A DNA stretch of 64,000 nt, taken from assembly GCF_000280495.2 (NCBI RefSeq), contig NZ_CP018016.1, positions 1 through 64,000 of the forward strand, given 5' to 3'. Source of the stretch: Kosakonia radicincitans DSM 16656. GTDB lineage: Bacteria > Pseudomonadota > Gammaproteobacteria > Enterobacterales > Enterobacteriaceae. Shown here piece after piece: positions 40,791-49,813 of this stretch (position 1 is its first letter; each line of letters begins with the position of its first letter). A model generated the notes under the pieces. That model did not search any database, was not told where the DNA came from, and saw only the letters and a program-made list of their open reading frames with translations. The translations under genes were made by a program, and so were the position numbers.

Positions 40791-41861
40791 ATGTATATTC
40801 TGGTCATTAATCCTGGATCAACCTCAACCAAGCTGGCGATTTATAACAACAGAACGCAACTGGTTTGCCGGACATATAACCATAATGAAGCTGAGTTAGG
40901 TCCGTATTCAAATATCCTGGAACAAAAACAATTCCGCAAAGAAATTATTCTTGGCATGTTGCATGAACACGGTTTCAGAACCAAAGATATGGATCTGTTT
41001 GTCGGGCGCGGCGGGCTGGTCCGCTATCTTGAAAGTGGTGTTTACCGTATTAACGACGCCTATTTACATGATGCAAGCGTGGGTCTTAACGGTGAGCATG
41101 CTTCAAATCTCGGCGCTATTCTGGCCTGGGAACTGGCAAAAGACGCTGAGAAAGAGAATATGGCTTATACCGTTGATCCGGTGGTGGTGGATGAGTGTGA
41201 TCCTGTTGCTAAAATCTCCGGCATGCCGGAAATATCGCGGGTCGGCGCTTTTCATGCCCTTAATCAGAAAGCGGTTGCTCATCGTTACGCCATTCAGGTG
41301 GAAAAACCTTATGCCAGCCTGAATTTAATTGTTGCGCACCTCGGCGGCGGTATCAGCGTCGGCGCTCATCGCGATGGCCGGATTGTTGATGTGAATTCCG
41401 CATTAGGCGGCGATGGACCGTTCTCGCCGGAACGCGTGGGTCGTCTCCCTTGCCTGGCTTTATTAAACCTCTGTTTTTCTGGTGAATATACCTATGATTC
41501 GCTGAAGAAAAAGCTCATTGGTGAAGGCGGTGTGTTTGGCTATTTAGGCACGAAAGACATTCGCGATGTTGAGCAGCTAATCAGCGATGGAAATCAAAAA
41601 GCGTTAGAGGTGCTTGAGGCGATGGCTTACCAGGTCGCAAAAGAGATCGCCTCATGCGCGGCTGTTCTCGCGGGCCGCGTCGATGCCATTATTCTCACCG
41701 GAGGCGTTGCCCGGAGCGGCAGAGTGATTAATGACATTCGTAAACGCATCGGCTTTATTACCCCTGAAATTATCGTTTACCCCGGCGAGGATGAATTATT
41801 TGCTCTGGTTGACGGAGCACTGTCGGCAATAGAAGGCCGAAGAGAATTACTGGAATATTAA
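40791..41861 (+). CDS. buk: Butyrate kinase
   Basis: Final step: butyryl-phosphate plus ADP gives butyrate and ATP. 356 residues, the length of clostridial butyrate kinases (acetate kinases are near 400). ASKHA phosphate-binding loops are ILVINPGSTSTKLAIY at the N-terminus, VAHLGGGISVGAH in the middle and ILTGGVARSG near the C-terminus. It is coupled to ptb by a 2-base gap. The Ptb-Buk pair makes an ATP-yielding route. Confidence 0.93.
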   Translation: MYILVINPGSTSTKLAIYNNRTQLVCRTYNHNEAELGPYSNILEQKQFRKEIILGMLHEHGFRTKDMDLFVGRGGLVRYLESGVYRINDAYLHDASVGLNGEHASNLGAILAWELAKDAEKENMAYTVDPVVVDECDPVAKISGMPEISRVGAFHALNQKAVAHRYAIQVEKPYASLNLIVAHLGGGISVGAHRDGRIVDVNSALGGDGPFSPERVGRLPCLALLNLCFSGEYTYDSLKKKLIGEGGVFGYLGTKDIRDVEQLISDGNQKALEVLEAMAYQVAKEIASCAAVLAGRVDAIILTGGVARSGRVINDIRKRIGFITPEIIVYPGEDELFALVDGALSAIEGRRELLEY

Positions 41862-41873
41862 TAGGAGAATATT

Positions 41874-42074
41874 ATGTTAGATAAAAGTAATACAACACTG
41901 ACTCCTGACAGAACAACACTGGTCGAGTCAAATGGCTGTGTTTATCTTTCTTTCGCATTCAATGATAAGAAAGACAATATGTTAATTAAACTTGGTTTGT
42001 TTGAAGTTAATTATCTTGCCGATGAGTTTGATGAATTAAATCAAAGGATCCTTATTAGCTCTGAATATAATTAG
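41874..42074 (+). CDS. 66-residue protein of unknown function after buk
   Basis: A small acidic protein starting MLDKSNTTLTPDRTT and ending ISSEYN. AATAGGAGAATATT gives a strong ribosome-binding site, and the gene is 12 bases after buk and before the operon terminator, so it is almost certainly translated as the last cistron. No signal peptide, membrane helix or known domain is visible. Its AT-rich composition matches the cluster. I do not recognise it. Confidence 0.7.
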   Translation: MLDKSNTTLTPDRTTLVESNGCVYLSFAFNDKKDNMLIKLGLFEVNYLADEFDELNQRILISSEYN

Positions 42075-42148
42075 CCAACACGCTAATCACAAAATTCTGT
42101 GCTACGGACGTTATTCCTCAGTAACGTAAATAAGCAGGCATGCAGCCA

Positions 42149-42189
42149 CAGGCAAACAGGAAGCGCTTCTTTCTGTTTGCCTGTTTTTT
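42149..42189 (+). terminator. Terminator of the butyrate operon
   Basis: CAGGCAAACAG (42149-42159) and CTGTTTGCCTG (42173-42183) form an 11-bp stem, followed by T6. Confidence 0.92.
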
Positions 42190-42467
42190 CAGGCGCGCAC
42201 TTTCATGGTGATAAAACGACCAGAGTTGTGGAAATCACGCCTTTACTACCGGGGATGGTTTTGACCGGGCTTTGCGGGTTCCTCAATTCGTCGGCACAAT
42301 GCGGTTTGTAAGCTGCTTAGCAAACTTATGACATTGATTTGCCATAAATTTGCTAATGACAATTTGCTATAAGCCAGATTTTTTCGTTGTTAGACAGGGT
42401 GCGGTGCGGCTTTTATCGTTCGTCATGATTTGTAAATTCCACGCAATCATTTGATGAGGGAGCAATT
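42190..42467 (+). promoter_or_regulatory. Upstream region of the ABC importer
   Basis: Non-coding. TTTGC recurs in an AT-rich stretch at 42338, 42349 and 42363 with similar following bases (CATAA, TAATG, TATAA); these may be activator or repressor contacts. No clear -35/-10 pair could be chosen. GAGGGAG at 42456-42462 is the binding site for the next gene. Confidence 0.35.
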
Positions 42468-44171
42468 TTGTCCAGCTTACTGAATAGCTTAAAAACAAAA
42501 CCCACGCGCTTTACTCTGGCGCTGAAAATCGCGTTACTCAGCAGTGTGGTGGCTTTCTCTTCAGCCTCTTTCGCCGATGAACCCTTAAAAGAGGGTATTA
42601 CGCCAGCCACTGATGCCAGCCAAATTCCGGCGGCGGCTAAGCTGCGTAAAGACACGGTGGTGGCAGGCATCTCTGAACCGCAGGGTATTTTTAACCCCTA
42701 TTTCTTTGTTAACGGCTGGGACGAAAACGTCACCAACGTGATTTTCTCACGCCTGATCGACTGGGATAGCCACGGCAATCTGGTGCCTGGCCTGGCGGAA
42801 AGCTGGAGCGTCAGCCCGGACAACAAGGTCTACACCATTAAGCTGCGCCCGAACCTGACTTTCAGCGACGGTTCGCCGCTGACTGCCGAAGACGTGGCGT
42901 TTACCCTGACCGTGCTGTATGACCCGAAATATGATGGCGATACTGACATCACCCTCGCCAATATTGCGGGCGGCGCGGAGTATAAAGCCGGAAAAGCCGA
43001 TAGCGTCAGCGGCCTGAAAGTGATCGACCCGCTGACCTTACAGGTCACCACCACGCAGCCAGGCGCGACTACGCTGGCGAAAATCGGCGGCCCGGTGCTG
43101 TCGAAAGCGTATTACGGTAAAGAGTATCAGCGCGGTAACCTCGATTATCTGCGCACGTTGCACGGTAAACCGCTGGGTAACGGGCCATATGTCTATGAAA
43201 AATACATTCCGGGCCAGGAGATTCGTTTCCACGCCAACACCCATTTCTACCGTGGCACACCGCCAACGCCGCGCTTTATCTATCGCGTAACCAACCCATC
43301 CACCAACTTCCAGTTGTTCCAGACCGGCGAAACCGATTACGACTCGTTCACTTCGCGCCCGGATGATATCGAACAACTGAAAATGCTGGGCTTCGCCAAT
43401 ATCAACCTGTTTGGCTCCAGCGACTACAGCAAAGTGGAGTTCAACGTGCGCCGCCCGGCGTTGCAGGACGTGAAAGTGCGCCAGGCGCTGATTTACGGCC
43501 TTGACCGCCAGAAGCTGATCGATGTGGTTTATCAGGGCTACGGCAAAGTGGCGATTGAACCTATTGCCCCGATTTCATGGGCGTATAACACCGACGGCGT
43601 GAACCCGTACAAATTCGACCCGGCACAGGCGAAGAAACTACTCGATGAAGCGGGCTGGAAACCGGGGCCGGATGGCATCCGCGTGAAAGACGGTAAACGT
43701 CTGGAGCTGACGCTGCTGGTGAGCAAGAAAGTGCTGAACGATGCGCTGATCCCCATTGCCAAAGAGAACTGGCAGCAGATTGGCGTGCTGCTGAAACCGC
43801 AGGTGGTGGATTTCAACGCCCTGATGGCGCAGCGTAAAGCGGGCAACTATGACCTGGCCTCTTTCAGCACCAGCACGCTCAACGATCCGCATGATGGCGT
43901 GTGGGATTACTACAGCACGGAAGCGAAAGAGTCCGGCTATAACAATCCGCAGGTTGATAAGCTGATCAACGAAGGTAATGCGGTGCTCGATGTGGAAAAA
44001 CGCAAACCGATTTATCACCAGCTGTATAAAGTGCTGGCGGACGATCCACCGGCGATTCTGCTGGGTAACCGCGAGATTTTGTCGGCCAGCAGCGCCCGCG
44101 TCACCGGCTTTAAGCCGGATATTTACAACGGACTGACCGGTAGCCTGCCGGATGTGAAAATCGTCAAGTAA
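42468..44171 (+). CDS. ABC transporter substrate-binding protein, family 5 (peptide/nickel type)
   Basis: 567-residue periplasmic binding protein with a signal peptide (LKIALLSSVVAFSSASFA, cleavage near 37) and the SBP_bac_5 pattern (VPGLAESWSVSPDNKVYTIKLRPNLTFSDGSPLTAEDV). Start is TTG at 42468, 5-6 bases after GAGGGAG; no better ATG precedes the signal peptide. First gene of a five-gene importer. The ligand may be an oligopeptide, an opine or another small molecule. Confidence 0.88.
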   Translation: MSSLLNSLKTKPTRFTLALKIALLSSVVAFSSASFADEPLKEGITPATDASQIPAAAKLRKDTVVAGISEPQGIFNPYFFVNGWDENVTNVIFSRLIDWDSHGNLVPGLAESWSVSPDNKVYTIKLRPNLTFSDGSPLTAEDVAFTLTVLYDPKYDGDTDITLANIAGGAEYKAGKADSVSGLKVIDPLTLQVTTTQPGATTLAKIGGPVLSKAYYGKEYQRGNLDYLRTLHGKPLGNGPYVYEKYIPGQEIRFHANTHFYRGTPPTPRFIYRVTNPSTNFQLFQTGETDYDSFTSRPDDIEQLKMLGFANINLFGSSDYSKVEFNVRRPALQDVKVRQALIYGLDRQKLIDVVYQGYGKVAIEPIAPISWAYNTDGVNPYKFDPAQAKKLLDEAGWKPGPDGIRVKDGKRLELTLLVSKKVLNDALIPIAKENWQQIGVLLKPQVVDFNALMAQRKAGNYDLASFSTSTLNDPHDGVWDYYSTEAKESGYNNPQVDKLINEGNAVLDVEKRKPIYHQLYKVLADDPPAILLGNREILSASSARVTGFKPDIYNGLTGSLPDVKIVK

Positions 44172-44176
44172 CACCA

Positions 44177-44204
44177 ACAACTGCCGGGGCTCCCCGGCAG
44201 TTGT
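44177..44204 (+). other. Intercistronic stem-loop after the binding-protein gene
   Basis: ACAACTGCCGGGG and CCCCGGCAGTTGT form a 13-bp inverted repeat with no T-run. Stems of this kind stabilise binding-protein mRNA and raise its yield over the permease genes. Confidence 0.75.
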
Positions 44205-44216
44205 CATGAGAAAGCT

Positions 44217-45176
44217 ATGCGAAATTTTATCCTCAGGCGACTGCTGCAAACCCTGCCAATGCTGCTGCTCGCATCACTGATTATTTTTATGCTGTTCGCG
44301 AAAACGCCGGGCGACTTTATCGACGGTAACATTACCCTCACCGCCGCCCGCGCCGCCGAACTGAAAGCCATTTATGGCCTCGATCAACCGCTCTTCACCC
44401 GCTATCTGCACTGGCTCGGCCAGTTGCTGCGCGGCGATTTGGGGTTCTCGCTGCAATACCAAATCCCGGTGAGCCAGCTACTTAACCAGTACATCTGGAA
44501 CTCGTTCCTGCTGGCAAGCGTTGCGCTGGTGTTTTACTGGGGCATCGGGCTGGCGGTGGGCATTGCCTCAGCGCTGAAACCCAATTCGCTGTTCGATCAT
44601 CTGGTCAGCGTGGTGGTATTCGCCGCCATGTCATTCCCGACCTTTTTCCTCTGCCTGTTGCTGATTAAGTGGTTCGCGGTCGATCTGCACTGGTTGCCGG
44701 TGGGCGGCATGACCAACACCGGCAGCGACGATAGCGGCTGGGCGTGGGTGATGCAGGTTGCGGCGCATCTGGTGTTGCCGGTCATGGCGCTGGTGATGTT
44801 GCAGGCGGGCAGCCTGACGCGCTATTTCCGCGCCAGTATGCTGGACGTGGTGAAGATGGATTTTATCCGCACCGCGCGCGCCAAAGGTCTGCGCGAACGC
44901 ACAGTGATCCTCAAACACGCGCTGCGCAATGCGCTACTGCCGATCATCACCCTGCTCGGTTTTGAGCTGCCAGGGTTGTTTTCCGGCGCGATCATCACCG
45001 AAAAGGTGTTTAACTGGCCGGGTGCGGGGCATATCCATATTGATTCGCTGGCCGCCCGAGATTATCCGGTGCTGATGGGGTTCACTCTGTTTCTGGCGGT
45101 ATTAACCATTGTTGGCAACCTGATTGCCGATGTGCTGTACGCGTGGGCCGACCCGCGTATTCGCGTGAGGTCGTGA
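44217..45176 (+). CDS. ABC permease (DppB/OppB type)
   Basis: 319-residue inner-membrane permease with six helices. The opening RNFILRRLLQTLPMLLLASLIIF is typical of DppB. The EAA-like loop RTARAKGLRERTVILKHALRNALLP contacts the ATPase. Its TGA overlaps the next start by one base. Confidence 0.93.
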   Translation: MRNFILRRLLQTLPMLLLASLIIFMLFAKTPGDFIDGNITLTAARAAELKAIYGLDQPLFTRYLHWLGQLLRGDLGFSLQYQIPVSQLLNQYIWNSFLLASVALVFYWGIGLAVGIASALKPNSLFDHLVSVVVFAAMSFPTFFLCLLLIKWFAVDLHWLPVGGMTNTGSDDSGWAWVMQVAAHLVLPVMALVMLQAGSLTRYFRASMLDVVKMDFIRTARAKGLRERTVILKHALRNALLPIITLLGFELPGLFSGAIITEKVFNWPGAGHIHIDSLAARDYPVLMGFTLFLAVLTIVGNLIADVLYAWADPRIRVRS

Positions 45177-46123
45177 TGTTCGGTTCCCTTTTCTCAACCA
45201 ATCGCCGCCTGCGCAAGGCGGAAATTCCGGCGCTGGCGCAGGCCACGCCCTCTCCGTGGCGCCAGGCGTGGAAAGCGCTGCGCCACAATCATATCGCGAT
45301 GCTGTGCCTGGTTCTGCTGGTGGTCATGACCATCTGGTGCGTGCTGGGGCCGGTGTGGTCGCCGTGGAAAGATGACGCCACCGACGCGCTGATGATCAAC
45401 AAACCGCCTGGCGCAGAGCACTGGCTGGGCACCGATTTTCTTGGCCGCGACATCTATACCCGTCTGCTGCTTGCCGGGCGTATCTCGCTGATTATTGGCC
45501 TGCTGACCATGCTGCTTTCGGTGGCGCTGGGCTACCTGCTGGGCGCGATCTCCGGTTATGCCGGCGGCTGGACGGACAAACTGATTATGCGCCTCGCGGA
45601 TCTGGTGATGACGATTCCCAGCCTGCCGCTGCTGATTGTCGCCGGAGCGATGTTGTCAGAGCTCGATTTCTCGTCCGATTCGCGCATCTATATGGTGGTG
45701 GTGATGCTCAGCCTGCTGGAGTGGCCGAAGCTGGCGCGACTGGTGCGCGGGCAAATCCTCTCGCTGCGCGAACGCGATTTTATGCTGGCGACCCAGGTAT
45801 TGGGCCTCTCTTCGCGCCGCCGCCTGTTCGGCCATCTGTTGCCGAACACTATTCCCATTCTGGTGGTGATGGCGACGATGGCGGTGGCGAATGCCATCCT
45901 GATGGAATCTGCGCTCAGCTATCTCGGCCTTGGCGTCGTACCGCCAACGCCCTCATGGGGCAATATGATGGATGCGGCCAACAGCCTGATCGACTTTCAG
46001 CGTCGCCCGTGGCTATGGATGCCGCCGGGTATCGCCATTTTTCTGACCGTCATCGCCATTAACGTGCTGGGTGATGGCCTGCGCGATGCGCTGGATCCGA
46101 AAATGAAACGGAGCCTGAAATGA
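45176..46123 (+). CDS. ABC permease (DppC/OppC type)
   Basis: 315-residue partner permease. N-terminal cytoplasmic tail, then six helices; GTDFLGRDIYTRLLLAGRISL is the DppC signature, and ATQVLGLSSRRRLFGHLLPN the ATPase-contact loop. Start is the ATG at 45176, overlapping the upstream stop (TGATG). An alternative 33 bases upstream lies inside the preceding gene. Confidence 0.93.
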   Translation: MFGSLFSTNRRLRKAEIPALAQATPSPWRQAWKALRHNHIAMLCLVLLVVMTIWCVLGPVWSPWKDDATDALMINKPPGAEHWLGTDFLGRDIYTRLLLAGRISLIIGLLTMLLSVALGYLLGAISGYAGGWTDKLIMRLADLVMTIPSLPLLIVAGAMLSELDFSSDSRIYMVVVMLSLLEWPKLARLVRGQILSLRERDFMLATQVLGLSSRRRLFGHLLPNTIPILVVMATMAVANAILMESALSYLGLGVVPPTPSWGNMMDAANSLIDFQRRPWLWMPPGIAIFLTVIAINVLGDGLRDALDPKMKRSLK

Positions 46124-47100
46124 GCGAGCCGCTAATTACCTTTAATAACTTATCCATCTCCTTCGCCAGCGAGCAGGGGCGCGTGCGCGCTGTACAGGAT
46201 GTCTCATTTGCCATTCAGGCCGGGCAAACTATTGGCGTGGTGGGTGAATCCGGCTGCGGCAAAAGCGTTACCGCCATGTCGCTGATGGGGCTGTTACCGC
46301 CGCAGGTTGCGCGTATCGACGGCGGAGAAATCCGCTTTCAGGGCACCGATCTGCTGCGCCTGAAGCCGTCAAAAATGGCCGATCTGCGTGGTAATCAGTT
46401 AGCGATGATCTTTCAGGAGCCGATGACGGCGCTCAACCCGGTGCTGACCATTGGCGAGCAGCTCTGTGAACCGCTGATTCGCCATCGTGGTGAAACGCCA
46501 AAAGCGGCCTGGGCGCATGCCACGCAATTGATCGCCGATGTCGGGCTGGCGCGGGCGGAGAGCCTGATGAGCAGCTATCCGCACCAGCTTTCCGGCGGTA
46601 TGTTGCAGCGCATCATGATTGCCATGGCGCTAAGCTGCCAGCCGAAACTGCTGATTGCCGACGAGCCCACCACGGCGCTGGATGTCACCGTACAGGCGCA
46701 AATCCTGCGTTTACTGCGTGACCAGGCGCGGGCGCAGCAGATGGCGCTGATGCTGATCACCCATGATTTGGGCGTTATCGCGCAGATGGCGGAACACGTC
46801 GTGGTAATGTACGCCGGGCGCATCGTTGAGCACGGTCCGACCGCCGATGTGCTGCGCAACCCACTGCACCCTTATACCAAAGGGCTGATCGCGTCGCGCC
46901 CTGTTCCGGGCGAGCGCCGACGCCGCCTCTATTCCATTCCCGGCCAGGTGCCGGATCTGGCCGAGCTGCCGCCGTACTGCGCGTTCTTCGATCGCTGCGA
47001 ACGTGCCACGGCGCAGTGCCGCGCGGGTATTCCGCCGCTGATCGGGCAAACGCGGCAAGCCGCATGTATTCACAGTGAGTTAGCGGAGCCGGTCGCATGA
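46120..47100 (+). CDS. ABC ATPase (DppD/OppD type)
   Basis: 326 residues. Walker [10 protein letters not shown]-loop in [12 protein letters not shown], signature LSGGMLQRI, Walker [14 protein letters not shown]-switch LITHDLG. The C-terminal [14 protein letters not shown] is the Cys-rich segment that binds an Fe-S cluster in Dpp-type ATPases. Overlaps its neighbours by 4 bases each. Confidence 0.94.
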   Translation: MSEPLITFNNLSISFASEQGRVRAVQDVSFAIQAGQTIGVVGESGCGKSVTAMSLMGLLPPQVARIDGGEIRFQGTDLLRLKPSKMADLRGNQLAMIFQEPMTALNPVLTIGEQLCEPLIRHRGETPKAAWAHATQLIADVGLARAESLMSSYPHQLSGGMLQRIMIAMALSCQPKLLIADEPTTALDVTVQAQILRLLRDQARAQQMALMLITHDLGVIAQMAEHVVVMYAGRIVEHGPTADVLRNPLHPYTKGLIASRPVPGERRRRLYSIPGQVPDLAELPPYCAFFDRCERATAQCRAGIPPLIGQTRQAACIHSELAEPVA

Positions 47101-48074
47101 GCCAACAATATGTGATTGAAGTGGATGGTCTGAAAAAGCACTTCCCGCTGCGCGACGGGCTGTTTGGTCAGGAAACCGGACAGCTACGCGCCGTGGACGG
47201 CGTCAGTTTTAACATTCGACCCGGCACCATTTTTGGCCTGGTGGGCGAATCCGGCAGCGGTAAAACCACCGTCGGACGCACGCTGCTGGGGCTGTATGAC
47301 AAAACGGCGGGTAGCGTGAAGTATCGCGGTCAGGAGTTGCAGGATCTGACGCCGAAACAGATGCGCGCGCTGCGCCCGAAAATCCAGCTGGTGTTTCAGG
47401 ATCCTTACAGCTCGCTGAATCCGCGCATTCGCATTGGCGATGTGATTGGCGAAGCGATGCTGGAACACAAGCTGTGCAGCAAAGCGGAACTGCGCGATAA
47501 AGTGCTGGAGGTGATGAAAATCTGTGGCCTGGCCCCGCAGCATTACAATCGCTTTCCCCATGAGTTCTCCGGCGGCCAGCGCCAGCGTATCGGCATTGCC
47601 CGCGCGCTGATCCTCAACCCGGATTTTATTATTGCCGACGAACCCATCTCGGCGCTGGATGTCTCCATCCAGGCGCAAATCATTAATCTGTTCTCCGATT
47701 TGCGCGATGAGCATGGCGTCACCTTCCTGTTTATTTCTCACGATCTCGGTGTCGTGGAGCATTTGTGTGATGACGTGGCGGTGATGTATCTGGGGAAACT
47801 GGTGGAAACCGCTAGCCGCGATGCGTTGTTCAGCCAGCCGCTGCACCCTTACACCCAGGCGCTGCTGGCGGCGGTGCCAACGCTCGACCCGGAAAGCGAA
47901 CCCGTGGCGGTGGTGCAGGGGGAAATCCCCGATCCGTCGCGCCCGCCTTCCGGCTGCCGCTTCTCTTCACGCTGCCCGCAGGCAACGGAACGCTGTCGTA
48001 CTGAAATCCCGGAACTGCGTGAAGTGCGCCCCGGCCATCAGGTGGCGTGCCACTGGGTGGAGTCGTGGCAATAA
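47097..48074 (+). CDS. ABC ATPase (DppF/OppF type)
   Basis: 325 residues. Walker [10 protein letters not shown]-loop [13 protein letters not shown], signature [15 protein letters not shown], Walker [13 protein letters not shown], switch LFISHDLG, and C-terminal [14 protein letters not shown]. Last gene of the importer, coupled to the previous ATPase (ATGA). Confidence 0.94.
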   Translation: MSQQYVIEVDGLKKHFPLRDGLFGQETGQLRAVDGVSFNIRPGTIFGLVGESGSGKTTVGRTLLGLYDKTAGSVKYRGQELQDLTPKQMRALRPKIQLVFQDPYSSLNPRIRIGDVIGEAMLEHKLCSKAELRDKVLEVMKICGLAPQHYNRFPHEFSGGQRQRIGIARALILNPDFIIADEPISALDVSIQAQIINLFSDLRDEHGVTFLFISHDLGVVEHLCDDVAVMYLGKLVETASRDALFSQPLHPYTQALLAAVPTLDPESEPVAVVQGEIPDPSRPPSGCRFSSRCPQATERCRTEIPELREVRPGHQVACHWVESWQ

Positions 48075-48078
48075 AAAA

Positions 48079-48096
48079 GGGAGGCTTCCGCCTCCC
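48079..48096 (-). terminator. Terminator of the CMD-family gene
   Basis: GGGAGGC (48079-48085), loop TTCC, GCCTCCC (48090-48096). The six A's just upstream on the plus strand become a U-run for the minus-strand transcript. Confidence 0.8.
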
Positions 48097-48103
48097 GGAT
48101 TGA

Positions 48104-48640
48104 TCAATTCACTTTCGGAAAATCCACCACCGTATCATTGACGCGGTTAATCATATTGGTGAACAGAATCGCGCTGACGGCGCTGATGGTTTCCACCACC
48201 TGGCGATCGTCGAAACCGGCATTGCGAAAGGCGGCAACGGTATCGTCAGCCAGTGTGCCGCGCGTGGTGACCAGCGTTTGCACGAATTTCACCAGCGCAT
48301 CAATGTGCGCATCCTGCGGGTATTCGCCGCGACGCAACTGCCGGGTCTGCTCTTCGCTGTAACCTGCACCTTTTGCTGCCAGTGTGTGGGCGGCCAGGCA
48401 ATAATCACAGCCGCTTGCTTCGCTGACGGCAAGGTTAATGGCTTCACGCTCTTTGGCGCTCAGGCTGCTTTTCGTCAGCATGGCATTATGTTGCAGCGCC
48501 TGGCCCAGCGCCTCCGGCGAGTGGCTGCCGATAGTCAGATAAGCATTCGGCACTTTGCCCATTGCGCGTTTGATGGCAGTAAATAATTCTGCGGCTTTAC
48601 CGGTGGCTTCTTCAGCCTGAATGTGGGTTAAACGGCTCAT
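48104..48640 (-). CDS. Carboxymuconolactone decarboxylase/AhpD-like protein
   Basis: 178 residues from the ATG after GGAGCAAATC; a frame open 87 bases further upstream is not needed. The AhpD-type redox site is EASGCDYCLAAH (E-x3-C-x2-C-x3-H), suggesting alkyl-hydroperoxidase-like or thiol redox activity. Divergent from the AraC gene, which may control it. Partner and substrate are unknown. Confidence 0.88.
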   Translation of the reverse strand: MSRLTHIQAEEATGKAAELFTAIKRAMGKVPNAYLTIGSHSPEALGQALQHNAMLTKSSLSAKEREAINLAVSEASGCDYCLAAHTLAAKGAGYSEEQTRQLRRGEYPQDAHIDALVKFVQTLVTTRGTLADDTVAAFRNAGFDDRQVVETISAVSAILFTNMINRVNDTVVDFPKVN

Positions 48641-48765
48641 GATTTGCTCCTGTTCAGTGTTAAATGAGGGCCGCTGTGGCGGCGTTGGGCTTATGTTAGG
48701 CTGCGCGGACGGTGTAGAATGCGCCAAATCGTCTCTGTTTTTTGTCTTATCGTCTCAGGGGAAAG

Positions 48766-49671
48766 ATGGATACTCTCAGCCAGATGCTCACCCTGCTTGC
48801 GCCGGTCTGTGCGGTGAATCTTCACTGCCGTTTCGCCGGGCGCTGGCAGGCCGATCACGTTCAACTTGCGCCCGGCGCGGTGCCCTGGCATGTGATCCTG
48901 AAAGGGGAAGCACGGCTGAATGTGGCGGGGAAAATCTATGATGTGCGCGCAGGAGATGTGCTGCTGCTGCCGCACGGCTCGCCGCATCTGTTGCAGGGGC
49001 TGATTGACTGGGGACACCTTGCGCCAGTGGCCAGCCAGTACAACGGCACGCTGACGGAGGTTGTGGCGGAAGGTGAAGGCAGCGCGGTGGAAGTGTTATG
49101 CGGCGAGTTCGATTTTGGCCCGCACAGCGGCTGGCTGTTTGCCCATGAAGTCGATGTTGTCCATTTGCATACCGACGGGCAGCAGGATTTTCCGGAGCTG
49201 CAAACCCTGCTGGCGATGCTGGTGCGTGAAAGCCTGAGTAACCAGCCCGGCGGGGCGAAGATGGTACAAAGCCTGGCGATGTCGTTTTTAACGATGCTGC
49301 TGCGCATTTTACTGGCTGCGCAGGAGCCGCCAGCCGGGCTGTTGCGGTTGATGAGCGATCCGCGCCTCGCGCCTGCGGTACTGGCGGTACTGGCCGAACC
49401 AGCGCAGCCGTGGACGCTGGAGACGCTGGCACAGCGTTGCTTTCTCTCCCGCGCAACTTTCGCCCGCCATTTTTCCCGCTGTTATCACCTGACGCCACAA
49501 AGTTGGCTGACGCAAATCCGCCTTGCGCAGGCCGCGCGTTTGTTGCACCAGCAGCGTGGTCTGACGGTCGATGTCATTGCAGAACGTTGCGGGTTTCTCT
49601 CCCTCTCTTCGTTTTCCCGTGCGTTTAAGCAACGTTACCAGCAAACACCTGCACAATACCGGCGAACATAG
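48766..49671 (+). CDS. AraC-family regulator with cupin sensor domain
   Basis: 301 residues. N-terminal cupin-like sensor (about 10-100; APGAVPWHVILKGEARLNVAGK, DVLLLPHGSPHLL) of the RclR/cupin_6 sort, and two C-terminal HTH motifs (LAQRCFLSRATFARHFSRCY; VIAERCGFLSLSSFSRAFKQRY). Start at 48766 follows AGGGGAA. Divergent from the AhpD-like gene, so probably an activator of that redox gene. Confidence 0.9.
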   Translation: MDTLSQMLTLLAPVCAVNLHCRFAGRWQADHVQLAPGAVPWHVILKGEARLNVAGKIYDVRAGDVLLLPHGSPHLLQGLIDWGHLAPVASQYNGTLTEVVAEGEGSAVEVLCGEFDFGPHSGWLFAHEVDVVHLHTDGQQDFPELQTLLAMLVRESLSNQPGGAKMVQSLAMSFLTMLLRILLAAQEPPAGLLRLMSDPRLAPAVLAVLAEPAQPWTLETLAQRCFLSRATFARHFSRCYHLTPQSWLTQIRLAQAARLLHQQRGLTVDVIAERCGFLSLSSFSRAFKQRYQQTPAQYRRT

Positions 49672-49778
49672 CTCACATATTCATGGCAGAAAAAGGTGAA
49701 CAGGACGATGTGATGAAAATCATCATGGATGAACTGTTGGTGATTTCCGGGTTGTATTAAACCCGGTTTACGTTGCAG

Positions 49779-49804
49779 GCCCGGTAAGCGTCGCGCTACC
49801 GGGC
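49779..49804. repeat. REP-like hairpin
   Basis: GCCCGGTA (49779-49786) pairs with TACCGGGC (49797-49804) around AAGCGTCGCGC-like sequence, the usual REP form, between convergent genes. Confidence 0.7.
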
Positions 49805-49813
49805 ATAGCGGGG

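Noticed and set aside
40791..41861. Acetate or propionate kinase instead of butyrate kinase
   Set aside because: Length (356) and pairing with a short Ptb-type transferase fit Buk; acetate kinases are about 40 residues longer and pair with Pta. Enzyme assay would settle the substrate.
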